A DNA stretch of 41,340 nt from an uncultured Acidobacteriota bacterium (GTDB lineage Bacteria > Acidobacteriota > UBA6911 > CAINFC01). Position numbers and translations under genes: made by a program. Numbering within the stretch: position 1 is the first letter of the stretch; each line of letters starts with the position of its first letter. The stretch is from the NCBI GenBank assembly GCA_903847975.1, contig CAINFC010000083.1, forward strand, positions 1-41,340, written 5' to 3'. Shown piece by piece: positions 24,414 to 32,329 of this stretch. The notes under the pieces are model-generated. The model did not search any database and had not been told where the DNA came from. It saw only the letters and a list, made by a program, of their open reading frames with translations.

Positions 24414-24779
24414 TCAGGAATAGTAGACATAATAAGTCTGATAGTAGGTCTGGTAGTAGGTGTAGTAGCTTCCGGTGACCTGGCAACTGCAGACGTTCCC
24501 CACGCAGGAGCACTCCGCGTTGCAGGAGCAGACCGCATCGCAGGTGCACACTTCGTGGCAGGAGCAGGCCCCCGCGGTTACCGTGTCGCAGGAACAGACG
24601 GCATCGCAGCAGCACTGATTGCTGCCGACCGAAGCTTCCACGGCCTTGCCGGGATCCGGGGGCCATTTCTCGAATCCCGGCGGGTGGTAGGCTTTGATCT
24701 TCTTTCCCTTCCTGATCTCCGGCTTCAGGTCCCCGGCGTCCTCCCGCTGCAGCCGAAAATTGTTCCTGTCCTTTTTCAT
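24414..24779 (-). CDS. Cys- and Tyr-rich RiPP-like precursor peptide, 121 residues
   Basis: Residues 1-55 are charged and cysteine-free (MKKDRNNFRLQREDAGDLK, then KIKAYHPPGFEKWPPDPG) and look like a leader. Residues 56-99 hold 15 cysteines: CCC at 56-58, then C-x-C pairs at 62/64, 72/74, 78/80, 84/86, 90/92 and 97/99, in near-hexapeptide units such as DAVCSC (twice), HEVCTC and NAECSC. The end (104-121) is SYYTYYQTYYQTYYVYYS, five Tyr-Tyr pairs. The start overlaps the upstream radical SAM stop by four bases, and a strong AAGGAG lies at 24787-24792. Radical SAM and PqqD-like neighbours suggest a modified natural product. A metallothionein-like role is possible but fits the context less well. 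No known class is recognised. Confidence 0.88.
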   Translation of the reverse strand: MKKDRNNFRLQREDAGDLKPEIRKGKKIKAYHPPGFEKWPPDPGKAVEASVGSNQCCCDAVCSCDTVTAGACSCHEVCTCDAVCSCNAECSCVGNVCSCQVTGSYYTYYQTYYQTYYVYYS

Positions 24780-26155
24780 GAGCCTTCTCCTTGTGTCGGC
24801 AGCCCCAGCTGCTCCAGCAGCCTGCCCTTGATGATCCCCCGTATGATCTCGCAGCGCCCGGGCACGCGTCCGTCCTCCCGGCCGGACCGGACGGCGGCCT
24901 TGGCGCGGCAGTCCCCGGCGCAGTGATACTTGGCGAAGCAGTTCCGGCACTCGTCCGGCTCCGTGTCGGAAAGCCGGCGCAGGGCCTCGATTTTCTCTGG
25001 ATCCAGAACAAAGCCCTTCCCCGCCACATGGCGTCCGTAGATAAAGCGGTCCGCGCGCCCGTCCGCCCCGGACAGAACCTCGAAGCAGGAGGTCACCTCC
25101 CCGGCGGGGGTCACCGCAAAATTCCGCCAGCCGATTCCGCAGAATGCCTTCTTGAGCTCCGGAAAGCTGCTTCCGGAAAAATGGAGCGGAATTCCACCGG
25201 ACTCCAGGATTTTAGCGGCGCGGAGAAAGCCCTCTACGAAAGGCTCCGGCTCCGGAGCCTCCCATCGGTGCCGCATGGCCCGGGCGGAAGGGAACATGGG
25301 CTCGAGATGAATTGAGCGCGGTCGGAAGCGCTCCTGCACGTGGACCACCATTTCCGGGATCCTTGCCTGGGACTCGCGGGTGACCGTGCTGCGTATGCCG
25401 TACGCTTTGTGGCGGTCATCCCAGTAGTCCAGCGTGGCTTTCACCCGGTGGTAGCTGGGGGCCCCGCTTTTCAGTGGGCGCTGGCGGTTCTGCACCTCCG
25501 GAGGGCCGTCGAAAGAAACGTTCAGGTGGTCGATCCGGTCCGCTACCCACGCCGCGGCCCGGGGGGGCATCACCCCGTTGGTGGAAAGCCCCGTCTGCAG
25601 GCCGATCCGGCGCCGCTCGGCAAGCATTTGGGCATGGTCCGTGAGCCGGACCAGCCGCGCTTTTTTCAGCATGGGCTCACCTCCGCCGTGAAATCCCAGC
25701 TGGACCTGCTTCGCGCCGGCCCGGGCGGCGTTCAGGAAAAGCAGGTCGATGGCCTCCAGGCCCAATTCCACAGGCATGGCCGCTGCACGGTCGCCGCCGT
25801 CGCCGTAGCAGTAAGGACATCCCAGGTTGCAGTCGGAGGTCAAAAACAGGGTCAGCGTGGTCGGCTGGAAAGGCTGCCGGTAGTCCTTATTCTTCTCCTG
25901 CCGGCTCCGGCGCGGAGATCGGTCATCGTCCAGGATTCCCAGCCGCCGGAGCCGCCGCAGCGTCCTCCCGTGAACGGCCCCGTCCACCGGCCTGCCCTCC
26001 TGCAGGTCGACCAGCAGGTTGACCAGACCTTTGCCGCCATATACCACGGCCTTTCGCAGGGGGGCATACACCAGCGAATCCCCGCGGTGGGGGATTTCAA
26101 AAAGCTCCTCTTCCAGCCGGAAGCGGGCGGGCAGGATATCCATCGGCGTTTTCAT
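24776..26155 (-). CDS. Radical SAM/SPASM peptide maturase with N-terminal RRE-like domain
   Basis: In this 459-residue protein, residues 1-78 (ILPARFRLEEELFEIP, then LVYAPLRKAVVYGGKG and RLRRLGILDDD) resemble a PqqD-like recognition element. The radical SAM motif CNLGCPYC (Cys109, 113, 116) is followed by GFHGGGEPMLKK and LSTNGVMPP. The C-terminal SPASM domain has FCGIGW, TSCFEV and CRNCFAKYHCAGDC then RCEII. This build matches enzymes of the anSME, SCIFF and ranthipeptide type, several of which make thioether bonds from cysteine. It lies directly before the Cys-rich peptide with a four-base overlap, so that peptide is the likely substrate. The ATG at 26155 overlaps the upstream FGE-like gene by four bases. 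The actual bond formed is unknown. Confidence 0.9.
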   Translation of the reverse strand: MKTPMDILPARFRLEEELFEIPHRGDSLVYAPLRKAVVYGGKGLVNLLVDLQEGRPVDGAVHGRTLRRLRRLGILDDDRSPRRSRQEKNKDYRQPFQPTTLTLFLTSDCNLGCPYCYGDGGDRAAAMPVELGLEAIDLLFLNAARAGAKQVQLGFHGGGEPMLKKARLVRLTDHAQMLAERRRIGLQTGLSTNGVMPPRAAAWVADRIDHLNVSFDGPPEVQNRQRPLKSGAPSYHRVKATLDYWDDRHKAYGIRSTVTRESQARIPEMVVHVQERFRPRSIHLEPMFPSARAMRHRWEAPEPEPFVEGFLRAAKILESGGIPLHFSGSSFPELKKAFCGIGWRNFAVTPAGEVTSCFEVLSGADGRADRFIYGRHVAGKGFVLDPEKIEALRRLSDTEPDECRNCFAKYHCAGDCRAKAAVRSGREDGRVPGRCEIIRGIIKGRLLEQLGLPTQGEGS

Positions 26156-29100
26156 GGGACGACTCTCACCAGTCGAAGGCCGACATAGCCGCTGCTGTCC
26201 GTGGGGCTGAGCGAACCGCGCCAGGCCGATCGAAGTTCGTAGGGCGAATACGTCCATGACCCGCCCCGCCGCACGCGGTTGGTCCCGGAGGCGGGCCCGG
26301 TGTAGTCCGTCTGCGGCGTTCCAGGATAGGAGGTCGCATAGCGGTCCCAGCAGTGCTCGCTCACGTTGCCGTGCACATCCTTCAGCCCCCAAGGGTTGGC
26401 CGGCTTTTCGCCTGCCGGATGGGTCGTTCCGCCCGCATTGGCGCCGAACCAGGCGACGCTCTCCAGGGCCGGAAGCGTGCCCGCAGCAGAGCTGGTGCAG
26501 TTTGAGCTGGAATACTTCGGCTCGGATACAGAGAACGGTCCTTCGGTAAGAGCCCGAGCAAAGTACTCCCACTCCCCTTCCGTGGGCAGGCGGTAGCCGT
26601 CGGCATCGAAATTACAGTAGATGGTGCCGGTGCTGTAATTGGCGGCATCCACCGGCTGGGTGAAGGAGGCATTGGTATAATAGGCGACCTTCAGTCCCTG
26701 CTGCAGCGACAGGAGATTGGCGAACAGCACCGCTTTGTACCAGGTCAGGAACTGCACCGGATGGGACGGCCCGGACCCGTAGGCCGTATTCGTCGGATCC
26801 GCCACCAGCGTGGGCTGCAGCGCTTTCAGGTCGGCCCACATCTGCCGGGTCACCTCGGTCTGCATAACCGCCAGGTTCCGGGTGATGGCATGCGAAAACG
26901 CCGGTCCTTCCACGCTGAGGCGGCAGGGCTCGGTCGGGGGCGATCCCTGCAGGAAAGAGCCGGCCGGCACGAGCAGCAGCGGTCCGACAATCGAATCGGT
27001 CGTCATGACAACCCCGATGGTAACACTCCGGGTCAGCGATATTCCCCCTTCGGCGGTCAGCGTGTAGGTCGTCGGAACGGATGGCGACACCGACTGGCTT
27101 CCCGTGCAGAGCACCGATCCGATTCCCGGCTCGATGCGGCAAGCCGTGGCACTGCTGACCGCCCAGCTCAGTCGCGCGGCCCCTCCCTTCTGGATCACAG
27201 CCGGGCTGGCGGTAAAGGATTCGATCGTCGAAGCGTTCCGGACCAGCCGGAAGCCCAGATCGCTGCAGCGCAGGCCCGGGTCCAGGCCGGCGCGGGATGC
27301 CAGACGAATGTTGCGCGGAAAATTGCGCCAGGAGCCACCGCGCTTGACCCGCCCCTGTCCCGAGGAAGGACCGCGATAATCGTTGCTTTCCACGGTCGGA
27401 TAGGTGCCGTACCAGTCCCAGGCCCACTCCCAGACGTTCCCCTGAACGTCCGACAGGTTCCAGCCGTTACCTGCCTTCGTCCCGACTTCATGGGTCCCAC
27501 CGCCGCGGTTGGCGCAGAACCAGGCCAGCCCTTCCAGGGCTTTCAGCGCGCCGGCCACGCAGGATCCGCTGCTGCTCTGGCTGTAGGCCGTCACCGAAGC
27601 GGTGAATGGACCGGTCGAGCCGGCCCTCGCCAGGTATTCCCATTCTCCCTCGGTCGGCAGGCGAAAACCGCCCGACTGCCAATCGGTAAAAACCAGGCCG
27701 CTGCCGTAATTACCGGCATCGAGCACCCGGGTAAAAGCTTCATCCTTAAAGTAGACTGGCGCCAGCCCGGCTTCCCCGGACCGCAGGTTGGCAAACAGAA
27801 CAGCCTCCCACCAGGTAACCTGCTGCACCGGAAAATTCGGTCCGGCCCCATAGGATACGATGGACGGGTCGGCCGGCAGCTCCGCCCGCAATTCGCGAAG
27901 CGCCGCCCACATGCCCCGGGTTACTTCCGTTTCCATGGCCAGAAGGTTCCGGCGGAGGACATGGTTGAACTGCGTCTCGCCGGAGAGGCGCCCCGCTTCG
28001 GAACCGGGGCTGCCCTGCTTGAAAGTGCCGGCCGGAAGGAAGCGCATATTGCCCAGAATGGAATCGGCCGCTTTCGGCAAGGTGGTGGTCGTGCTGCTGA
28101 GGGTGCTGGAAGTACTCGAAGTGGTCGTGGAGGGACGAACGGTCGTACTGGTGGAAGGCCGTACGGTGGTGCTGGTGGAGGGGCGAATGGTGGAACTGGT
28201 GGATGTGCTCGGCGGGCCGAGCGTGGTGGAAGGAGCCGGGCCCGCCGAAAGGTCGGTGATGACCGGGATGCTGGCCAGCACGGATACATCCGGATTGAAG
28301 CGGAGCGTTGTGCCGATCACCTGGCTGCCGGCCCGCACGGCGATCATCCCGGCAAATCCCGTAAGATCGACCCCGGGAAACATTTCACCGGCCAGCAGGG
28401 CAATCTGGCGTCGGGATTCCAAAAAATAACTGGGGCTGTACCCGACGGCCTGACCCGCGGAATTATAAAGAGTCATGCCCAGGGCAATCATCCCGGACTC
28501 GGAAGGATTGGCCAACGCCAGGCCCGCCAGCATGCCTTCCCGCTGATCGATCGGCAGCAGAAAATAGTTGGAAGGGATCGCCGGATTGATTCCGGCCTCC
28601 GATCCCTTTTTTCCGGCAGGCCGGCAGGAGTACACCACGGCCCCGCCGATCAGCCCGAGGGAGCTGACCCTTGCCCAGCCTGCGCGGACCTCCGGCGAGA
28701 CCCCGCCGCTCTCCCAGAACAGGCTGCCGTTGGCCGCCAGGGTGAACCGGAACGTGCTGGCGGTGGCCCCATCCAGGGTCAAAGAGAAAGGCGTCCCGTC
28801 CGGTTTGAACAGCTCCATCATTCCGGATACGGCGTAGTCGCTCAAATTCACCAGGGCGAAGGTACTGCGGTATCCGCCTCCGTCAGCCACCTGCGGAAAG
28901 TAGATCACACGGGAACCGGGATTGCTTCCGGTGTCGATGACCGGAATGCTGGCCAGCCGGTTCAGGGCCTCATCAAAACGAAGGGTGGTGGCCGCTACCT
29001 GGCTTCCTCCGGCCTCCACTCTGACCACCCCTTTAAATCCCGCCAGATCCTGTAAGGGAAAGAGCTCCCCGATCAGTCGGGCAAAATGGCCCATGGGCGG

Positions 29101-29706
29101 CAGAGCGCTTGTCGACCGGGCTGTTTGCCTGCCCTCCGTATCCAGCAGGGTGAACGTCAGGGGTACGGTCCGGCTGTTCGGGTTGGCAATCGCCAGCCCG
29201 GATGAAAACCCCGCCCGGGTATCCACCGTCAGCAGAAAGCTCGCCGTCAGCGGGGAGGGATCCAATCCGGCCTCTTCCACGGCTTTTCCGCCGGAAAGGA
29301 ACGAATAGGTTAAAGCTCCGCCGATGGCACCGGTTGCCTTGACGCGGGCCCATCCCACGGTTACCTTGCCGCTCGAACCGGCGCTGCGGAGAAACAGGGA
29401 GGCAAATCCGGGAATCGGATAGGTAAATGAGCTGTCGGTGACCCCGTTCCAGGTGGAAACCAGGGGGGAGCCGTCCGACTGGAAAAACTCCAGGGTAACC
29501 GCGACCTCCGCCGCCAGTGGGTTGACCAGCATGATCTGGCTGGAAAAACCGCCTCCGTCGGCCATCTGGGCAAAATACAGCTCCCTTGTTTCGCCGGTCG
29601 CGACCCTATCGGCGGTTGCCTTTACCCCATGGCGCAAAGCAAGGAGTACCAGGAGTACTGCCAGGATGGCAGAAAACCGGACGAAAAGCTTGTTCGCCGC
29701 AACCAT
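26152..29706 (-). CDS. Large exported protein with two FGE-like domains
   Basis: The 1184-residue protein starts with a signal segment (FSAILAVLLVLLALRHG). Residues about 40-485 hold four related beta-rich repeats (YFAQMADGGGFSSQ, YFPQVADGGGYRST). A Ser/Thr-rich linker follows (about 489-543; TSTTVRPSTS repeated), then an FGE/sulfatase-modifying-factor domain (545-820), an Ig-like segment, and a second FGE-like domain (905-1184). Both FGE-like domains keep EGEWEY, GNVWEW or GNVSEH, and RGGSW, but the paired catalytic cysteines of true formylglycine-generating enzymes are absent after RGGSW. They are therefore probably binding domains or another enzyme type. The stop overlaps the radical SAM start by four bases, making this the first gene of the RiPP-like operon. 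AGGGAGGG precedes the ATG. Confidence 0.85.
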   Translation of the reverse strand: MVAANKLFVRFSAILAVLLVLLALRHGVKATADRVATGETRELYFAQMADGGGFSSQIMLVNPLAAEVAVTLEFFQSDGSPLVSTWNGVTDSSFTYPIPGFASLFLRSAGSSGKVTVGWARVKATGAIGGALTYSFLSGGKAVEEAGLDPSPLTASFLLTVDTRAGFSSGLAIANPNSRTVPLTFTLLDTEGRQTARSTSALPPMGHFARLIGELFPLQDLAGFKGVVRVEAGGSQVAATTLRFDEALNRLASIPVIDTGSNPGSRVIYFPQVADGGGYRSTFALVNLSDYAVSGMMELFKPDGTPFSLTLDGATASTFRFTLAANGSLFWESGGVSPEVRAGWARVSSLGLIGGAVVYSCRPAGKKGSEAGINPAIPSNYFLLPIDQREGMLAGLALANPSESGMIALGMTLYNSAGQAVGYSPSYFLESRRQIALLAGEMFPGVDLTGFAGMIAVRAGSQVIGTTLRFNPDVSVLASIPVITDLSAGPAPSTTLGPPSTSTSSTIRPSTSTTVRPSTSTTVRPSTTTSSTSSTLSSTTTTLPKAADSILGNMRFLPAGTFKQGSPGSEAGRLSGETQFNHVLRRNLLAMETEVTRGMWAALRELRAELPADPSIVSYGAGPNFPVQQVTWWEAVLFANLRSGEAGLAPVYFKDEAFTRVLDAGNYGSGLVFTDWQSGGFRLPTEGEWEYLARAGSTGPFTASVTAYSQSSSGSCVAGALKALEGLAWFCANRGGGTHEVGTKAGNGWNLSDVQGNVWEWAWDWYGTYPTVESNDYRGPSSGQGRVKRGGSWRNFPRNIRLASRAGLDPGLRCSDLGFRLVRNASTIESFTASPAVIQKGGAARLSWAVSSATACRIEPGIGSVLCTGSQSVSPSVPTTYTLTAEGGISLTRSVTIGVVMTTDSIVGPLLLVPAGSFLQGSPPTEPCRLSVEGPAFSHAITRNLAVMQTEVTRQMWADLKALQPTLVADPTNTAYGSGPSHPVQFLTWYKAVLFANLLSLQQGLKVAYYTNASFTQPVDAANYSTGTIYCNFDADGYRLPTEGEWEYFARALTEGPFSVSEPKYSSSNCTSSAAGTLPALESVAWFGANAGGTTHPAGEKPANPWGLKDVHGNVSEHCWDRYATSYPGTPQTDYTGPASGTNRVRRGGSWTYSPYELRSAWRGSLSPTDSSGYVGLRLVRVVP

Positions 29707-29748
29707 AAAGCCCTCCCTGCCGCAAATGGGCGCGGACCATATCCTCTA

Positions 29749-29754
29749 ATTATA
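29749..29754 (-). promoter_or_regulatory. Candidate -10 box of the nine-gene RiPP-like operon
   Basis: On the minus strand TATAAT ends 42 bases before the ATG at 29706, in the 85-base gap after the BNR gene. No convincing -35 box is seen at 16-18 bases. The leader would be about 36 bases and includes the AGGGAGGG ribosome site. Confidence 0.4.
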
Positions 29755-29791
29755 AATCAAAGGAGGGGGACAGGGGTCTGAAAAATCCGGC

Positions 29792-31171
29792 TTATTTCAA
29801 CGGGAGGCGTTCCGGCTTCTGGAATTCGGCACTCATCCGCTCGGGCAGGCGCCAGACGCCATCTCCGGCCCGGTTGGTAAAGTAGAGGCGGGATTCGGAA
29901 GGCGCCAGCGTATCGCCGTCGGCCCAGAAAGCGTAAAAATCCGGGTGAGCGTGGACCGGCCGGCGCGCATAGGTGTGGTTGAAGCGGCTGCCGCGGGTGA
30001 GCGGCCGGACCCTCCCCCAGTGCGCCCCCTGATCGCGGCTGGACCAGAGCACCATCTCCCCGCCGGTGGTCCAGGGCTGAGGCCCGGGGTCCGTTGGGGC
30101 GACGATCTGCCAGAGTCCGTCTTCTTCGATGTAAAGCGAGCCGTGGTCATAGTTGTGGTCCGACGCGGCGAATGGCCGGCGCTCCCATTCCCGGCCGGTC
30201 CAGCGCAGGGTGTACCAGGGGCGCATGCCGTGACGCGGTCCGGATTCATAGCCGGATGCGGTCAGGAAAAGAATCACCGGCCGGCCCGCGGCATCGAAGT
30301 TCAGATCCTTGAGATAGACCAGCTGCCGCCCGGAGAAGGAATCGTAGACCCGGGCCGGGTTGGAGGGGCTGGCGAGCGGCAGCGACAGCGTCTCCCCTTG
30401 GATCGTCTTCCAGGTCTTCCCCTGGTCGGATGTCTCCAGGTAGTAGATGTTGGAGCGCTGGTTCAGTCCGACCGGATTGGGGTGATAATCGAAAACAGAT
30501 GCCAGGCGCGAGCCGCATCGCCAGGTGATCTGGTAGTCCCCCATTTCGATGTGGGCCAGCGGCTGCGGTTCGCCCCAGCGCACTCCGTCCTCGCTGAGAG
30601 CCCAGAACAGCCCGCGCCCCGTGCCGTACAGAGTGTGCAGGAAAAGAAACCCCCTGCCCGGCACCCACCAGGGGTGCGGGTAGGAAAAGTTTGTCTCCCG
30701 GATCCGGTCGAAGGCCTCCACCGAGTAAGGCTGTCGGCTGCGGTGAATAAAGGAGGGGCGGGCGGTTCCATGGGAGGCGGAAAAAATCCAGACGAACCCG
30801 TCGTCGTCCAGCATAATGGTCGGGTTGTCGTGGGCATCGTCGGTCTTTTTGTTCAGCAGGATCGTCGGGCGCGGGACCTGCCCGGTGGCATGATCGTAAT
30901 AGCTGACCATGTGCAGCAGCTCGTTTTTCTCCCGGGAGCGCCCCCCGTAGCAGAAGAAGGTCTTGCCGGCCTTGGCCGCGTAAAAGGCAAACGGCAGCAT
31001 CTGCTGCGGGTAGGTGGCAAAGCCGCCGCTGTACTTGTACCGGTAGGCGTCCTCCGAGGGCTGGTTGTAATACCAGATGCCCCGGTAGCCGTCGTCCCGC
31101 GCGGGCGGCGGTGCTCCGTGCGCGCCGCCGCCGGGAAAGAGCAGCAGCAGCCAGACGAGGGCCGGTATCAT
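29792..31171 (-). CDS. Secreted BNR-repeat family protein
   Basis: The 459-residue protein has a signal peptide (MIPALVWLLLLFPGGGAHG). The body matches the BNR_4 type: GYRGIWYYNQPSEDAYRYKYSGG, DDAHDNPTIMLDDDGFVW, WWVPGRGFLFLHTLYG, YYLETSDQGKTWKTI, and a Asp-box-like WSSRDQGAHW near the end. These proteins form beta-propellers and are common near polysaccharide-degrading genes in Acidobacteriota and Planctomycetes; some are lyases, but activity cannot be inferred here. The start lies 12 bases after the aldo/keto reductase stop, so the two are co-transcribed. A truncated near-identical copy lies at 17113-17595. The RiPP-like operon begins downstream with its own promoter. Confidence 0.85.
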   Translation of the reverse strand: MIPALVWLLLLFPGGGAHGAPPPARDDGYRGIWYYNQPSEDAYRYKYSGGFATYPQQMLPFAFYAAKAGKTFFCYGGRSREKNELLHMVSYYDHATGQVPRPTILLNKKTDDAHDNPTIMLDDDGFVWIFSASHGTARPSFIHRSRQPYSVEAFDRIRETNFSYPHPWWVPGRGFLFLHTLYGTGRGLFWALSEDGVRWGEPQPLAHIEMGDYQITWRCGSRLASVFDYHPNPVGLNQRSNIYYLETSDQGKTWKTIQGETLSLPLASPSNPARVYDSFSGRQLVYLKDLNFDAAGRPVILFLTASGYESGPRHGMRPWYTLRWTGREWERRPFAASDHNYDHGSLYIEEDGLWQIVAPTDPGPQPWTTGGEMVLWSSRDQGAHWGRVRPLTRGSRFNHTYARRPVHAHPDFYAFWADGDTLAPSESRLYFTNRAGDGVWRLPERMSAEFQKPERLPLK

Positions 31172-31182
31172 CGGGGGTTTCC

Positions 31183-32292
31183 TCAGCGCCTTCCCTTGCG
31201 CCCGTCCTGCTTCATCTCGTCAAACCGCTCCAGGATCGGCAGCCGCTGGGTACACTCCTCTTCGCAGCGCCGGCATCGGGTGCAGGTCTCCAGCAGGGCG
31301 GGCAGATCGGAAATCCCCCAGTGGTATTTCAGGTGCTCCTGCGAGGCGGCCGCCGAGGAGAGCATGCGCACGTTGTAGGTATCCATCAACCGGACTACGG
31401 GTATCCCCGCGGGGCAGTCGCGGCAGTAGCCGCAGCGGGTGCAGAAGTCGGCGCCCAGGCCGGAAACCTTATCCCTCCAGGCCAGCCTCTCCTCCTCGCC
31501 GAGCGGCCGGAGGCGGTCCATGGCTTCGACCGCGGTGTCGACATCTTTCCGGTTGCGGAAGCCGACCAGCGCGGTGCTGACTCCGGGGATGGAGAGGTTG
31601 AACTGCAGGCCCACGTCCACCAGCGTGGGCGCCTGCGGGCTCCGCAGCAGGGCAAAGCGCCCCGGATGGGCGGTCAGCAGCCCTCCGCCGAGGGTGTTCA
31701 TGGTCACCACCGCCAGGCCGCGCCGGGCCGCTTCGCGGATGCCCGGAGCGCGCAGGTCGTAATTGAGGATCGAGGCGCCGATCAGCATGCCGGCAAACAG
31801 GCCGTCCGCCTCCTCCAGCATCCGCACGGTATGCTCGAACTCCAGGTGCGTGGATACGCTGATGTGGCGGACGAGGCCTTCTTCTTTCAATTTGCGGAAC
31901 TCCTCGATCGCCCCGCGCGCTTTGCGCCTCGAAAACTCGTCCGGCTGGATCAGGCACCAGACATGGTAAAAATCGATGGCCTCCACCTGCAGGCGCTGGA
32001 GGGAGCGCTCGCACTGCTGGCGGATCACCGAGGGGTTTTCGGCGCCCGACTTGGTGGAAATATAAAAGGGCCGCCCGCTTTTTTTCATCTCCCGGACCGC
32101 CGTGCCGACAATTTCCTCGCTTCGGTCTTCGCAGTAGTAGGGAGCGGTGTCGAAGTAGGTGATCCCCTTCTGAAAGGCATGGTGGACCACCTCGGCCATT
32201 TCCGCGATTTTCCGCGGCGCCTCAAAACGCATGGCCCCGAAGCCGAGCGCGGATACTTCGATTCCCGTGGATCCGAAAGACCGATACAACAT
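31183..32292 (-). CDS. Aldo/keto reductase with C-terminal 4Fe-4S ferredoxin-like domain
   Basis: The 369-residue protein has an AKR barrel over residues 1-270 with GFGAMRFE, ITYFDTAPYYCEDRSEE (catalytic Asp and Tyr), STKSG and GVSTALVGFRN. The C-terminal part adds two cysteine clusters, CTRCGYCRDCP and CTRCRRCEEEC, each able to bind a 4Fe-4S cluster. Such fused reductases act on sugars or other carbonyl compounds; the natural substrate is not clear. GGGAG lies about nine bases before the ATG. It sits between a PQQ-propeller gene and a BNR gene, and spacing suggests one transcript. Confidence 0.9.
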   Translation of the reverse strand: MLYRSFGSTGIEVSALGFGAMRFEAPRKIAEMAEVVHHAFQKGITYFDTAPYYCEDRSEEIVGTAVREMKKSGRPFYISTKSGAENPSVIRQQCERSLQRLQVEAIDFYHVWCLIQPDEFSRRKARGAIEEFRKLKEEGLVRHISVSTHLEFEHTVRMLEEADGLFAGMLIGASILNYDLRAPGIREAARRGLAVVTMNTLGGGLLTAHPGRFALLRSPQAPTLVDVGLQFNLSIPGVSTALVGFRNRKDVDTAVEAMDRLRPLGEEERLAWRDKVSGLGADFCTRCGYCRDCPAGIPVVRLMDTYNVRMLSSAAASQEHLKYHWGISDLPALLETCTRCRRCEEECTQRLPILERFDEMKQDGRKGRR

Positions 32293-32329
32293 GATTGGTT
32301 TCTCCCGTGGGCAGGTGAAAGGGGAAGGA

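Noticed and set aside
24414-24779. Metallothionein as the sole explanation of the Cys-rich peptide
   Set aside because: C-x-C repeats would fit, but the Tyr-Tyr tail, charged leader and coupling to radical SAM and PqqD-like genes favour a modified peptide; metal binding by the final product is not excluded.
26152-29706. True formylglycine-generating enzyme acting on a sulfatase
   Set aside because: The paired active-site cysteines after RGGSW are missing in both domains and no sulfatase gene is present.
26152-29706. Variable protein of a diversity-generating retroelement, given the FGE/C-type-lectin-like fold
   Set aside because: No reverse transcriptase gene or template repeat is seen in the window.
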